In this document: one piece after another, positions 10,384-19,488 of the stretch
Numbering within the stretch: the first letter of the stretch is position 1
Layout of the letters: every line of letters begins with the position of its first letter
Assembly (NCBI RefSeq): GCF_017676345.1
Contig: NZ_JAFFZM010000004.1
Location: 124,001-188,000, forward strand
Reading direction: 5' to 3'
Source of the DNA: Streptomyces smyrnaeus
Lineage (GTDB): Bacteria; Actinomycetota; Actinomycetes; Streptomycetales; Streptomycetaceae
Length of the DNA stretch: 64,000 bases
Notes under the pieces: generated by a model
The model's database searches: none
Seen by the model: the letters and a program-made list of their open reading frames with translations, nothing else
Told to the model about the DNA's origin: nothing
Position numbers and translations under genes: made by a program

Positions 10384-11295
10384 ATGACGTCCATGAGCAC
10401 AGCGCAGATGCGTGACGGTGCGCATCCCGTCGACGTCGGACTTGTCCGGCGGTTGATCGCCGGACAGTTCCCCCAGTGGGCGGGGCCGGCGGTGGAACGG
10501 TGGCCGTCCGGCGGGACGGTCAACGCCATGTACCGGCTGGGCGACGAGATGGTCGTACGGCTGCCGCTGGCACGGAACGGCGCGGGGGACGTGCTGCGGG
10601 AGCAGGAGTGGCTGCCGCGACTGGCACCCCATCTGCCCACGGGCGTCCCCGAGCTGCTGGGAGCCGGTGAGCCCGCCCACGGGTATCCATGGCCGTGGTC
10701 GGTGTACCGGTGGCTGCCGGGGGAGCACCCCCAGGAGGGCGCACCGGGTGACGCCGCGGGCCTCGCCGAGGACCTGGCCGCATTCGTGGCGGCGATGCGC
10801 GGCATCGACCTGCCGGCTGGACCGAAGGCGCACCGAGGCGGCCCGGTCGCCTCGCTCGACGCGGAGACCAGGGCGGCGATCGAGCAGCTGCGCGGCATCC
10901 CGGAGGAGGGCGTCGACTGCGACGCCGCGACTGCCGCGTGGGAGGACGCGCTCCGGGCGCCCGGATGGACAGGGCCGCCGGTGTGGCTGCACGCCGACCT
11001 GATGCCGGGCAATCTGCTGGTGGACGGCGGCGGCAGGCTGACTGCCGTGATCGACTTCGGGTGCGCGGGGATGGGCGACCCCGCCTGCGACCTGTTCCCG
11101 GCGTGGAACGTACTGCCGACCGACGCGAGAGAGGTCTTCCGCGCCGCGCTCGGCGTGGACGATGCCACCTGGCGTCGTGGCCGGGGGCGGACACTGTCGC
11201 AGGCGCTGATCGCCCTGCCGTACTACCGCAAGACGAACCCCGCGATGGCGCGCAATGCCCGGCATGTGATCCGGGCGGTGCTGGACGAAGGCTGA
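10384..11295 (+). CDS. Aminoglycoside phosphotransferase (APH) family kinase
   Basis: A 303-residue APH-family protein, an ATP-dependent small-molecule kinase fold. The Brenner motif is LHADLMPGNLL with H203 and D205, and the metal-binding DFG equivalent is VIDFGCAGMGDPACDL. The N-lobe glycine-rich loop is WPSGGTVNAMYRL. Such genes are abundant in Streptomyces. Most phosphorylate sugars, choline-like molecules or antibiotics, so calling it a resistance gene would be unsupported. ATG 10384 or ATG 10393 could be the start. It lies 55 nt behind the aldehyde dehydrogenase and could share its transcript. Confidence 0.85.
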   Translation: MTSMSTAQMRDGAHPVDVGLVRRLIAGQFPQWAGPAVERWPSGGTVNAMYRLGDEMVVRLPLARNGAGDVLREQEWLPRLAPHLPTGVPELLGAGEPAHGYPWPWSVYRWLPGEHPQEGAPGDAAGLAEDLAAFVAAMRGIDLPAGPKAHRGGPVASLDAETRAAIEQLRGIPEEGVDCDAATAAWEDALRAPGWTGPPVWLHADLMPGNLLVDGGGRLTAVIDFGCAGMGDPACDLFPAWNVLPTDAREVFRAALGVDDATWRRGRGRTLSQALIALPYYRKTNPAMARNARHVIRAVLDEG

Positions 11296-11588
11296 GACGT
11301 CCCACCGTGTGACAGGTCTCCCGCCCGACGCCACCCGCAGATGGCCATCACGAGCACCCTGTCCCGCTGCGGGCGGCAGCCTCGTCGTCCGACTGCCCGG
11401 CAGACGGCGATGTCCCGAGCCGTTGGCCGGACGAAGCCGAACGGGTCACCAGCCGTACGCCGTATTCACCCGTTGAGCCCCGGCGAAGCAATCGGGTAAT
11501 CATGGCGGTCGGCTGACGTGTCACCGGATGGGCGCTCCCGGCCCTGGTTCATGGTGGTGCTGACTCGCCATGGCTAAGGGAGTGATTC

Positions 11589-13256
11589 ATGAGTCGCACT
11601 GTGAAACACCGGAGACGCTCGGGGCGGCGAAGAGGCGTCTCACGCGTGGTGCTGGCCACGTCGGTACTGCTGTCCTTGGGGGGGACTGCATCCGCCCCGG
11701 CAGCGTCGGCGCAGGCTGCCTTCCCCCAGCAGAACACATCCGCACAGAGCACGCCGCGCCCTGGCGGCACCGGCAGCGGTACACCACCAGTCATCAGCTG
11801 GCACAAATGCGCCGCCGACTGGGATGTGGGAAGCAAGTGGAAGTGCGGCACGCTCGAGACGCCGCTGGACCACAGGGACCCGAGCAAGGGGACTCTGAAA
11901 CTGGCGGTGGCGAAACTGCCCGCCGGCGACCCCAAGAAGCGTATCGGCTCCCTCATCATGAACCCCGGTGGCCCCGGCGGTTCCGGTATCGAGGACGCGG
12001 ACAGCGAAGGCTGGCCCACCTACGCCACGAACGAGGTCACCAAGCGGTTCGACCTGGTGACATATGACCCGCGCGGTGTAGGGCACAGCAGTCCCCCGCT
12101 GAACTGCAAAAAGCAAACTCCGCGCCCCCGCGTCCTGCAGGAAGCCGACAGCGAGCACGAGAGCCCGCGCACCGAGCAGGAAATGCTCGACCAGCTGAAG
12201 GACAAGGACAGCACCGGTGCGGACTGCGTGAAGAACGCCGGCTGGCTCGTTCCGTACATGTCCACCGTCGACAACGTCCACGACCTGGACCGGCTCCGCC
12301 GGGCCGTCGGGGACGCGAAGCTCAACTACCTCGGTATTTCGTACGGCACGACCATCGGCGCCGTCTACGCCAACATGTACCCCAAGCGGGTGCGCTCGCT
12401 CATCCTGCACGGAGTGGTGGACGCCAGGACGCAGATGAACAACGCCGCCGCCTTCAGCCTGTCGGAGGCGAAGGGCGGTGAGAAGACCGTCAAGGCGATG
12501 TTGAAGGCGTGTGACCTGGACGCGAAGCACTGCGCGTTCCACGGGCACGCGGAGAAGAAGTTCCAGCGCCTCGCGCACCACTTGGGCGCCGCACGCTCGT
12601 CCGACGCCGCGTCGTTCGACACCTGGAACCGGTTCGTCGACCTCGCGTACGCCTTCAAGGCACCGGGCAGCGCCGGAAAGGCGGCGCAGGGTCTGCAGCG
12701 CCTCTACGAGAAGACCTTCCCCCCTGCCAAGGGCACTGCCGCCCCCAAGAACGCGGAACCGGCGAAGACCAACCCGCCGGAGAACAACAACGAGGAGGAC
12801 GTGCTCGAAACAACTGACTGTCTCGACCTTCCTCCGCTGCCCAAGCAGCACGGGCCCTGGCTGAAGCGCTTCAAGACGGCACGCGCCGAGGCGCCCGTCT
12901 TCGGGCCCGCAGAGGTCGTCACGGACATCACCTGCCGCGACTGGCCGGAGAAGTATCGCGCAGCGCTGCCCCGCCACACCGGTCCCTGGGACAGGGCGAA
13001 GACGCCCATCCTGGTGATGAACCAGCAGTCGGACTGGTCCACACCCCTCAGGTGGGCCCGGAACATGACCCACGCCCTCGGTCAGCGCGGTCTCGTCGTC
13101 ATCAACGGCTTCGGACACGGTGTTCCCACCGACTGCAGCCGGCGCTGGACCCAGAACCACCTGCTCCACAGCGCGGTCCCCACCGGCACGGCCCGGTGCG
13201 ACGACGGCAACACCACACCCTTCAGCCGCAAGGGGGCCGGTGCTCGCCGGCCGTGA
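11589..13256 (+). CDS. Secreted alpha/beta hydrolase, tripeptidyl aminopeptidase-like
   Basis: A 555-residue exported hydrolase. The long n-region (RRRSGRRRG) precedes a signal peptide ending in an Ala-rich stretch near residue 45. The oxyanion-hole motif is MNPGGPGGSG. The nucleophile is S251 in LGISYGTT, the acid D482 (QQSDWSTP) and the base H510 (FGHGVP), inside a C-terminal TAP-like domain. Streptomyces Tap and Slp proteins of this type remove tripeptides from extracellular proteins. AAGGGAG precedes ATG 11589. With the protease 4 kb upstream it adds to the secreted proteolytic set. Confidence 0.9.
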   Translation: MSRTVKHRRRSGRRRGVSRVVLATSVLLSLGGTASAPAASAQAAFPQQNTSAQSTPRPGGTGSGTPPVISWHKCAADWDVGSKWKCGTLETPLDHRDPSKGTLKLAVAKLPAGDPKKRIGSLIMNPGGPGGSGIEDADSEGWPTYATNEVTKRFDLVTYDPRGVGHSSPPLNCKKQTPRPRVLQEADSEHESPRTEQEMLDQLKDKDSTGADCVKNAGWLVPYMSTVDNVHDLDRLRRAVGDAKLNYLGISYGTTIGAVYANMYPKRVRSLILHGVVDARTQMNNAAAFSLSEAKGGEKTVKAMLKACDLDAKHCAFHGHAEKKFQRLAHHLGAARSSDAASFDTWNRFVDLAYAFKAPGSAGKAAQGLQRLYEKTFPPAKGTAAPKNAEPAKTNPPENNNEEDVLETTDCLDLPPLPKQHGPWLKRFKTARAEAPVFGPAEVVTDITCRDWPEKYRAALPRHTGPWDRAKTPILVMNQQSDWSTPLRWARNMTHALGQRGLVVINGFGHGVPTDCSRRWTQNHLLHSAVPTGTARCDDGNTTPFSRKGAGARRP

Positions 13257-13274
13257 TCCCCGTCGACTCGGCGA

Positions 13275-13309
13275 GAGGGGCCCGAGGACTGATCCCCCTC
13301 GGGCCCCTC
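13275..13309. terminator. Hairpin terminator between converging genes
   Basis: A perfect 13-bp stem (13275-13287 with 13297-13309) and a 9-base loop lie between the peptidase and the SpoIIE-phosphatase gene, which converge here. Confidence 0.75.
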
Positions 13310-13343
13310 GGACCGCAGGCCGGGGGACTTCCGCTCACCTGTT

Positions 13344-15044
13344 TCACGGGGTGCGGGCGGGCCTGCGCAGAGCGAGCAGGGCGACGTCGTCGTCGTTGTC
13401 GGTGGGCCGGACACGGTCGAGCAGCAGATCACAGAAGGTGTCGAGAGGACGACGAGCCAGAGCGGCGGCGTGCTCGCTCAGTCGATCAAGCCCCTCACCG
13501 AGGGAGTGGCCGCGCGACTCGACCAGACCATCGGTGTAGAAGACCAGGGTCGACAACGGTGGCAGGTCCACGGCCGCGTCCTGCCGCGAGGCCGGGAAGC
13601 CCGCACCGATCAGCGGATCCACGACGCTGTCCAGGAACCGGGCCCGCCCGTCGTGCGTGACCAGGAGCGGCGGCGGATGTCCGGCATTCGTCCAGCGCAC
13701 CTGACCCCCCTGCCGGCCCTCGGTATCGCTTTCGACCCGGGCGAAGACCAGCGTGGCCAACGACGCGTCGGTCATGTGCTGCACGGCCTGGTCGAGCCGG
13801 TCGACGATGGCGCTGGGCGGCTCCTGGTAGGACCAGGCGTAGGCGCGCAGCATGTTGCGGACCTGCGCCATGGCAGCCGCCGCGTCGGCGTCGTGCCCCA
13901 GGACGTCACCGGTCGCCACAGCGAGTCTTCCGTCCTGGAGGAAGAAGGCGTCGTACCAGTCGCCCCCCACCTCGGAAGCCTCCGGCGCGGCCACATACCG
14001 GGCCGCCATCTCCAGCCGGGGCTCTCGGGGCAGCTGCGGCAGCAAGTGCCGCTGCATGGTCTCGGTGACCCGCCGCTGCCGCTGGAACAGACGTGCGTTC
14101 TCCAGCGCCAGGCCCGCCCGGCGCGCGATGTCCTCCAGCAGGGGCAGGTCGGAGAAGCGCTCGGCCCGCTCGGCCTGACCGAGCGTCAAGGCTCCCAGCA
14201 CCTCCCGTACCCCCCGGATCGGGGCGATGGCCGCCGAGTGCATCCCGGTGGCCTCGAACAGCTTGCGCTGTGCCACCGCGATCCCCGCATCCGGCGGCCC
14301 CTGATACGTCTCGGGCACCGCCAGTGTCGACGCCGCTCCCCGCAGCGCCCGTGAAAGTGGCATCACGGACTCCTGGGGGAGGGGAGGCATCGGCCCCTGC
14401 AGGTCCTTGCGGTCGACCAGGCGTTCGCCCTCGTGGTGCACCACAGCGGCACGCCACACCTCGTCACCTTCGGTGAGCAGATCGATGACGGCCCAGTCCG
14501 CCAGGCGGGGCACCAGCAGCCGCGTGAGCCGGTGCAGCGCTTCATGGACGTCGAAGGTCGAGGTCAAAGAGGTGGTGGCCTCGGCCAGCAGAGCCAGCCG
14601 ATCCAGCTCCGGCAGCGTCACTTCCGCGCGACGCTCCTGTTCGGCGGTGCCGCCACCCGGAGCGCCCGGGTAGAAGAGCACCATCGCGCCGTCCGTCTCC
14701 GCACTGATCCGGCACGGGGTGATGAACCAGCAGACCGGCAGCAGCGTGCCGTCCCCGCGCTCGTACCAGCCGAGTTGCCCCTGAGCCGGCCGAGAGCTGT
14801 GGAAGGCCCGTTGGAGGGGGCAGCTGCTCCGCGGGATCGTGTGCCCGTGCCGGTCGCGATGGAGCCGGTCGTGGGCATCCTGGTCGAGCAGGTACGCCGC
14901 CTCGACACCGAGCAGGGCCTCGGCCTCGCGATTCACGTGGACGATGCGTGCCTGCTGATCCAGCAGGAGCATCCCGGAGGAGCACAACTCGGGCAACCCG
15001 TGCGGGGATCGCTGACCGCCGTGGCCGTCCTCTCCTGGGACCAT
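13344..15044 (-). CDS. PAS-GAF-SpoIIE (PP2C-type) phosphatase
   Basis: A 566-residue cytosolic sensor phosphatase. Residues about 15-125 are a PAS domain (SGMLLLDQQARIVHVNREAEALLG). Residues about 160-320 are a GAF domain (LTSTFDVHEALHRLTRLLVPRLADW). The C-terminal half is a SpoIIE/PP2C domain with the metal-binding motifs EVGGDWYDAF and TGDVLGHDADAAA and the ending FYTDGLVESR. Such proteins dephosphorylate anti-sigma-factor antagonists in partner-switching cascades. No anti-sigma or antagonist gene is adjacent. ATG 15044 follows GAGGAG by nine bases; 49 further residues upstream are open but basic and low-complexity. Confidence 0.9.
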   Translation of the reverse strand: MVPGEDGHGGQRSPHGLPELCSSGMLLLDQQARIVHVNREAEALLGVEAAYLLDQDAHDRLHRDRHGHTIPRSSCPLQRAFHSSRPAQGQLGWYERGDGTLLPVCWFITPCRISAETDGAMVLFYPGAPGGGTAEQERRAEVTLPELDRLALLAEATTSLTSTFDVHEALHRLTRLLVPRLADWAVIDLLTEGDEVWRAAVVHHEGERLVDRKDLQGPMPPLPQESVMPLSRALRGAASTLAVPETYQGPPDAGIAVAQRKLFEATGMHSAAIAPIRGVREVLGALTLGQAERAERFSDLPLLEDIARRAGLALENARLFQRQRRVTETMQRHLLPQLPREPRLEMAARYVAAPEASEVGGDWYDAFFLQDGRLAVATGDVLGHDADAAAAMAQVRNMLRAYAWSYQEPPSAIVDRLDQAVQHMTDASLATLVFARVESDTEGRQGGQVRWTNAGHPPPLLVTHDGRARFLDSVVDPLIGAGFPASRQDAAVDLPPLSTLVFYTDGLVESRGHSLGEGLDRLSEHAAALARRPLDTFCDLLLDRVRPTDNDDDVALLALRRPARTP

Positions 15045-15427
15045 GATGTGCGACTCCTCGACCTGATCGTTCCCGCCTCGGCGTGATGATCGCCCCCGCC
15101 GCCGACGAAACGTCGACGGCGCGCTGCCACCTTCGCCCATCTCCACCCGACCATGGCCGGGCCCTCGCTGCCTTCCGCCATAAGAAGGCATCAGTGTGCA
15201 ATCCGCGAGGGGTGGAGCAGGATGTTGTACGGACTCGACAGCGGTGGCGGCCCAGGCGACCGGGCAACGGGGCGATTTCGGGCGTGGGCGGCCGTCGCGG
15301 GGTGCGCGAGCCGGCGTCGGTCACGGCTTCGCCGGACGGGGGGAGGCGTGGGGCATGGTCCGACCTGGGTAGGCTGCGCCCGGGCGGACTCTCGAAAACG
15401 GACTCTCGAAGGCGATACAGGAGAGCT
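15045..15427. other. Divergent intergenic region, nothing recognised
   Basis: These 383 nt separate the divergent phosphatase and HNH genes and presumably hold both promoters. I see no clear -10/-35 pair, strong palindrome or plausible short gene. Confidence 0.5.
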
Positions 15428-16138
15428 ATGCGGCGCAAGGGGTGGTGGGGACCGAAGGCGCTGGCGCTGGCCGTACTCCTCGCCGCGATGGGCTGCTCGC
15501 CCTCGGACACGTCGTCACCGGAGCAGGACAAGCCGTCCGCCGACGAGCCCTCAGCCGACGGGAAGAACCCGGGTGGCGAAGGGCGCTTGCCCGGCCTGCC
15601 GACGGCTGCCAAGGCCCGGCAGCAACTGGATGAGCTGGAGGTCGCGGCGCACCGTTCGATGTCCGGCTACAGCCGGGAGCGGTTCCCGCACTGGAGCGCG
15701 CAGGGCGACAGCTGCGACACCCGCGAAAAGGTCCTCGCCCGCTCCGGCACCGATGTGGAGCGGGACGAGGAGTGCCGGGCGGTCTCCGGCCGTTGGACCA
15801 GCCTCTACGACGGCAAGAAAGTCGGCGACGCTTCCGAGCTGGACATCGACCACATGGTCCCGCTCGCCAATGCCTGGCGCTCCGGGGCCGACAAGTGGCC
15901 GCAGAAGAAGCGCGAGGCGTTCGCCAACGACCTGACCCACCCCCAGTTGCTGGCGGTGACCGCGTCCACCAACCGGACCAAGGGCGACCAGGGGCCCGAG
16001 GAATGGCAGCCCCCGGTCAAGGCCACCTGGTGCGTCTACGCCCGCGCCTGGACCTCGGTGAAGGCCACCTACCAGCTGACCGTCACACGCGCGGAGAAGA
16101 ACGAGCTCGACGAGATGCTGGCGACCTGCGGCCGATGA
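15428..16138 (+). CDS. Secreted HNH-family nuclease lipoprotein
   Basis: A 236-residue protein with a lipoprotein signal peptide (LLAAMGC, Cys about 23) and an acidic Pro/Ser linker. The C-terminal domain is of the DUF1524/GmrSD HNH type. The core motif is ELDIDHMVPLANAW, with NRTKGDQGPEEW downstream as the conserved Asn/Lys element. The cysteines at CDTREK, ECRAVSG, WCVYARAW and ATCGR could form disulphides outside the cell. Members are predicted extracellular or cell-wall-anchored nucleases, perhaps for nutrient scavenging or against foreign DNA. The role here is inferred from the fold. The stop overlaps the next start (ATGA). Confidence 0.85.
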   Translation: MRRKGWWGPKALALAVLLAAMGCSPSDTSSPEQDKPSADEPSADGKNPGGEGRLPGLPTAAKARQQLDELEVAAHRSMSGYSRERFPHWSAQGDSCDTREKVLARSGTDVERDEECRAVSGRWTSLYDGKKVGDASELDIDHMVPLANAWRSGADKWPQKKREAFANDLTHPQLLAVTASTNRTKGDQGPEEWQPPVKATWCVYARAWTSVKATYQLTVTRAEKNELDEMLATCGR

Positions 16139-16425
16139 CCAGCCGTGACACCGACCGCGCTCCGGGCCGGTACGAGGAGCGCGTCCAGGCAGGGCCGGGC
16201 GGGATCATGACCGACGAGGTGGGGGTCATCACGGGCGACGTGACCGTGGTGACCCGGTCGGCGCCCGGCGGACGGGCAGCGATCGAGGTCCAGTACACCG
16301 GCGCGGAGGAGTGGTACACCCTCACCGGCAGCCCGGCGCCGCTGCCGCCCGAAGGGCTGGCCGCCCTCCACGCCCAGATCGTCGACCTGCTGCGGCAGGG
16401 CGGCGGCGCCCGAGCCCCCCGGTGA
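16135..16425 (+). CDS. Small hypothetical protein coupled to the HNH gene
   Basis: A 96-residue protein whose ATG (16135) overlaps the TGA of the HNH gene, so the two are probably translationally coupled. An alternative ATG at 16207 would give 72 residues (MTDEVGVITGDVTVVTRSAPG). The predicted fold is a few beta strands (VTVVTRS, AAIEVQYTG, EWYTLTGS) and a C-terminal helix. I do not recognise the family. Coupling to a secreted nuclease raises the possibility of a cytosolic immunity or accessory protein, but nothing beyond gene order supports that. Confidence 0.55.
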   Translation: MTSRDTDRAPGRYEERVQAGPGGIMTDEVGVITGDVTVVTRSAPGGRAAIEVQYTGAEEWYTLTGSPAPLPPEGLAALHAQIVDLLRQGGGARAPR

Positions 16426-16631
16426 GCACCTGCCGGACCGGCCCGGCACCATCTCCCCGGTACGAGCCGGGTGACGATCCCCGGCGGCCCGGGCGCCGGC
16501 GGGCTGTCGGCGCCGCAAGAGGCGTGGAACCGGTCCGGCGACCCCCACACCCGGCCCGGTTTCGTTGTCCTTCGGCAGCAACAGCTTCAGCCGGGCACAC
16601 TCATACGACAGCCCCTTGGCCAGCCCGATAA

Positions 16632-17696
16632 TCAGCGGCGGTCTTCGAGCTTCAGATCGCCTGTGGCCACCTTGCGGATGTGGTCACTGGCGAGCATGTC
16701 GTGCGGGAAGCCCAGTACTGTCGCACTGACCTCGTGCAGACGGGCCAGCTGGGCGGCGGTGAAGTCGACCTGTAGGGCGCCCAGATTGTCCTCCAGCTGC
16801 GCGAGGGTGCGGGCGCCGATGATGGGCGTCGTCACGCTCGGATTCTGCAGGGTCCAGGCCAGCCCGACCTGGGCGGGTGTGCGGCCCAGTTCCGTGGCGA
16901 CCTCCTGCACGGCATCAGCAATGGCAAGGTTGCGTTCGGTGAGCGTGCCCAAGGCGAGGTTGAAGCTTCTGCGGGTGCCGTCGTCGGAGGCGACGTGCGG
17001 CGCGGTCAGGTCGTCGCGGCTGTACTTGCCGGTGAGTATCCCGCCGGCCAATGGCGAATACGGGACGACGCCCAGCCCCATCTCCTGTGCCATGGGGATC
17101 AGATCGCGTTCCCCGGTGCGCTCGATCAGGTTGTATTCGATCTGCAGCGCGACCAGCGGCGACCAGCCGCGCAGGTCGGCGACTGCCTGCATGCGCGACA
17201 CCTGCCAGGCCGGTGCGTTGCAGATCGCCACGTACAAGACCTTGCCCTGCCGGACCAGATCGTCCATGCCGCGCAGAATCTCCTCGACCGGTGTGGTGAA
17301 GTCCCACACGTGCAGATAGAGCAGATCGATGTAGTCCGTATTCAGCTGTCGCAGACTCGCTTCGACCGAAGCGAACAGACTCTTGCGGTGACTGCCCCCG
17401 GAGTTCGGGTCGCCGGGCCGGCGCAGCGTCGTGTATTTCGTCGCCAGCACCAGGCTTTCACGCTTGTCGCGGGCGAATTCGCCCAGCAGGCGCTCGGAGG
17501 TGCCATTGGTGTAGGTGTTGGCGGTGTCGATGAAGTTGCCGCCTCGTTCGACGTAGACGTCGAACAGCTGGCGCGCCTCGTCCTGCCCGGCTCCCCAGCC
17601 CCAATCGGTGCCGAAGGTCGCCGCGCCCAACGCCAGCGGTGAGACCCGCAGCCCGGAGCGGCCCAGCAGCCGGTAGGTGTCCAGAGTGAGCGACAT
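16632..17696 (-). CDS. Aldo/keto reductase
   Basis: A 354-residue NADPH-dependent aldo/keto reductase of the AKR11-12-like bacterial group. The catalytic set is Asp and Tyr in NFIDTANTYTNG, Lys in LATKYT and His in LLYLHVWDF. The cofactor-binding end is TPIIGARTLAQLEDNLGAL. ATG 17696 follows GGAGGACAC. It is divergent from an HTH regulator gene that starts at 17814, the usual arrangement for a locally controlled reductase. Natural substrates are unknown; many relatives reduce a broad range of aldehydes. Confidence 0.9.
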   Translation of the reverse strand: MSLTLDTYRLLGRSGLRVSPLALGAATFGTDWGWGAGQDEARQLFDVYVERGGNFIDTANTYTNGTSERLLGEFARDKRESLVLATKYTTLRRPGDPNSGGSHRKSLFASVEASLRQLNTDYIDLLYLHVWDFTTPVEEILRGMDDLVRQGKVLYVAICNAPAWQVSRMQAVADLRGWSPLVALQIEYNLIERTGERDLIPMAQEMGLGVVPYSPLAGGILTGKYSRDDLTAPHVASDDGTRRSFNLALGTLTERNLAIADAVQEVATELGRTPAQVGLAWTLQNPSVTTPIIGARTLAQLEDNLGALQVDFTAAQLARLHEVSATVLGFPHDMLASDHIRKVATGDLKLEDRR

Positions 17697-17813
17697 CGTG
17701 TCCTCCTGTGCTCGTGATCCGTCGTCGAGAACAAGACTGTGACCGCCGCGAGCCGGGGGTAAGGGAAGGAGGTTCCTGGGAACGCCGGTCCTACCCTGCG
17801 TGTTGGGACGAAC

Positions 17814-18647
17814 ATGACGACCCACACCGTGGACACGACACAGGAGCTGGCCGCGTTCCTGCGGGCCCGACGCGACCGGCTGAACCCGAGCGATCTGGGT
17901 CTGCCGTCGCGCCGGCAGGCTCGGCGGACCCCGGGACTTCGCCGCGAAGAGGTGGCCGAACTGGCCGGGGTCAGCGTCGACTACATCGTGCGGCTGGAGC
18001 AGGGACGCGGGCTGCGGCCCTCGGCGGACGTGGTGGAGGCACTGGCCCGAGCGCTGCGCCTGGCCCCCGTCGAACGCACCTATCTCTACGACCTGGCCCA
18101 GCAGCGCCCCCGCAACACCGACCGGCCCGCCACCACTGCAGCGCCACCGCTGGTCCGGCTGGTCACCGACCTGTCGCCGCTGCCGGCCATGCTGCTGAAC
18201 CACCGCTACGACATCCTGGCCTGGAACCGTGAGATGTCGGGGCTGCTGCTGGACTTCGACACTCTGCCCGTGCCGCAGCGCAACGCGGTATGGCTGTGCC
18301 TGATGCATCCGGAGATACGCGATTTCTACCTCGACCGGGAACGGGTCGTACGGGAGGGCGTCGCCCATCTGCGCGCCGCCTGGGCCGCGCACCCGGAGGA
18401 TCAGGCGTTGTCCGACCTCATTTCCGAATTCGCCACCGGTGACGAGGAATTCGCACGGCTGTGGGCCGAGCAGGACATCAAGGTCAACGGCCGCGGGCAC
18501 AAGGTGATGCGGCATCCTGTCGCCGGTGTGATCTCCGTGGATGTCGAAGTGCTCGTACCGCTCCAAGACCCGGACCAGCGATTGATGATCTTCCGCGCCG
18601 CGGACGACCGCAGCCGGTCGGCATTGGAGCGGTTGTCCGCGCAGTGA
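17814..18647 (+). CDS. XRE-family regulator with MmyB-like ligand domain
   Basis: A 277-residue regulator. An N-terminal helix-turn-helix (about 35-90: REEVAELAGVSVDYIVRLEQGRG) joins a C-terminal MmyB-type ligand-binding domain containing LPAMLLNHRYDILAWN and VWLCLMHPEIRDFY. The 117-nt gap to the divergent reductase suggests that gene is its target. Family members usually sit beside a reductase or dehydrogenase in this way. Confidence 0.9.
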   Translation: MTTHTVDTTQELAAFLRARRDRLNPSDLGLPSRRQARRTPGLRREEVAELAGVSVDYIVRLEQGRGLRPSADVVEALARALRLAPVERTYLYDLAQQRPRNTDRPATTAAPPLVRLVTDLSPLPAMLLNHRYDILAWNREMSGLLLDFDTLPVPQRNAVWLCLMHPEIRDFYLDRERVVREGVAHLRAAWAAHPEDQALSDLISEFATGDEEFARLWAEQDIKVNGRGHKVMRHPVAGVISVDVEVLVPLQDPDQRLMIFRAADDRSRSALERLSAQ

Positions 18648-18658
18648 TGCCGAACGGA

Positions 18659-18696
18659 CGTCGAGGAAGCCGCACGGTGACGGAGCGTCCTCGACG
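18659..18696. terminator. Hairpin between converging regulator genes
   Basis: CGTCGAGGA (18659-18667) pairs perfectly with TCCTCGACG (18688-18696) across a 20-base loop, between two converging genes. Confidence 0.45.
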
Positions 18697-18756
18697 CTCC
18701 CGGCCCGTGGCCACGAGACGCCTCCGTCGGTGGCCCGTCACGAAAGATCCAGGAGC

Positions 18757-19482
18757 TCAAGGGGACAGTCCCAGTTCGCCTGCGCGCAGCCCGGCCTGGA
18801 AGCGGGAGTCGGCCTCCAGCGTGACCATCAGCTCGGCCACGCGCCGGCGATAGGTGCGGAGCGAGACGCCGAGCCGTTTGGCCGCCGACTCGTCGGTCAG
18901 TCCCGAGCCGAGCGCTTCGAGGACTCTGCGGCCTTCCGTGTCCAGGTGGGGGACGTCGCTGCGCAGATAGGTGTCCAGATCGACGGCAGTGTGCCAGATC
19001 GCCTGGAACAGCGAATGGACGCTGTCGACCAGGACCCGCGACGTCGACACGGTGTATTCCCGGCCGACAGGGGTCTCCTGGCCGGCCAGGATCACCACGC
19101 GCCGGTCGATGAGGATGGTCTCGTGCGGCAGCGGAGAGCCGCTGATCCGCACGAGAGCCCCCATGTTCTGCACGGACCGCAGGTGGGCGCGGGCTTCCTC
19201 ATCGGCGAGCGCCACCGGGCTGAGCAGCTTGCGAGGGGCGAGGTCCGCGGCAGTGCTGCTGCGCACCCGGCCCTGGACCGCTGCTCTGGCTTCCGGCTGC
19301 GACCAGGTCCCCAGGTCCCGGGCGGCGCACAGGAACTCGTTCTGTACAGACGCGAAGAGATGACCGGCGCGCGCGACCAGCTCCTCGTCCCCTCGGACTG
19401 AAAACACCTGTTCGTTCCGCACCCGGCAAGTCTGGCAGCAAGCTGCCATCTCCTCGCCCGGCACGGTGCAGGTGGACACCAT
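18757..19482 (-). CDS. HTH (LuxR-type) regulator with TrmB-like middle domain
   Basis: About 241 residues. The C-terminal LuxR-type helix-turn-helix is LTDESAAKRLGVSLRTYRRRVAELM (about 195-220). The middle part (about 85-165) resembles the TrmB/phospholipase-D-like sensor found in many Streptomyces regulators. The N-terminus holds a Cys cluster (CCQTC) that could bind metal or sense redox. ATG 19482 leaves only six bases to the divergent reductase start; ATG 19449 is possible but has its purine-rich site directly against the codon. The start is therefore uncertain. It probably regulates the divergent aldo/keto reductase. Confidence 0.75.
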   Translation of the reverse strand: MVSTCTVPGEEMAACCQTCRVRNEQVFSVRGDEELVARAGHLFASVQNEFLCAARDLGTWSQPEARAAVQGRVRSSTAADLAPRKLLSPVALADEEARAHLRSVQNMGALVRISGSPLPHETILIDRRVVILAGQETPVGREYTVSTSRVLVDSVHSLFQAIWHTAVDLDTYLRSDVPHLDTEGRRVLEALGSGLTDESAAKRLGVSLRTYRRRVAELMVTLEADSRFQAGLRAGELGLSP

Positions 19483-19488
19483 CGAGTC

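Noticed and set aside
10384..11295. Antibiotic resistance gene (aminoglycoside phosphotransferase).
   Set aside because: The fold is shared by many housekeeping and catabolic kinases, and nothing in the context supports resistance.
15428..16138. Phage-defence role of the HNH protein.
   Set aside because: The lipoprotein signal places it outside the cytoplasm, and no restriction or defence genes are nearby.
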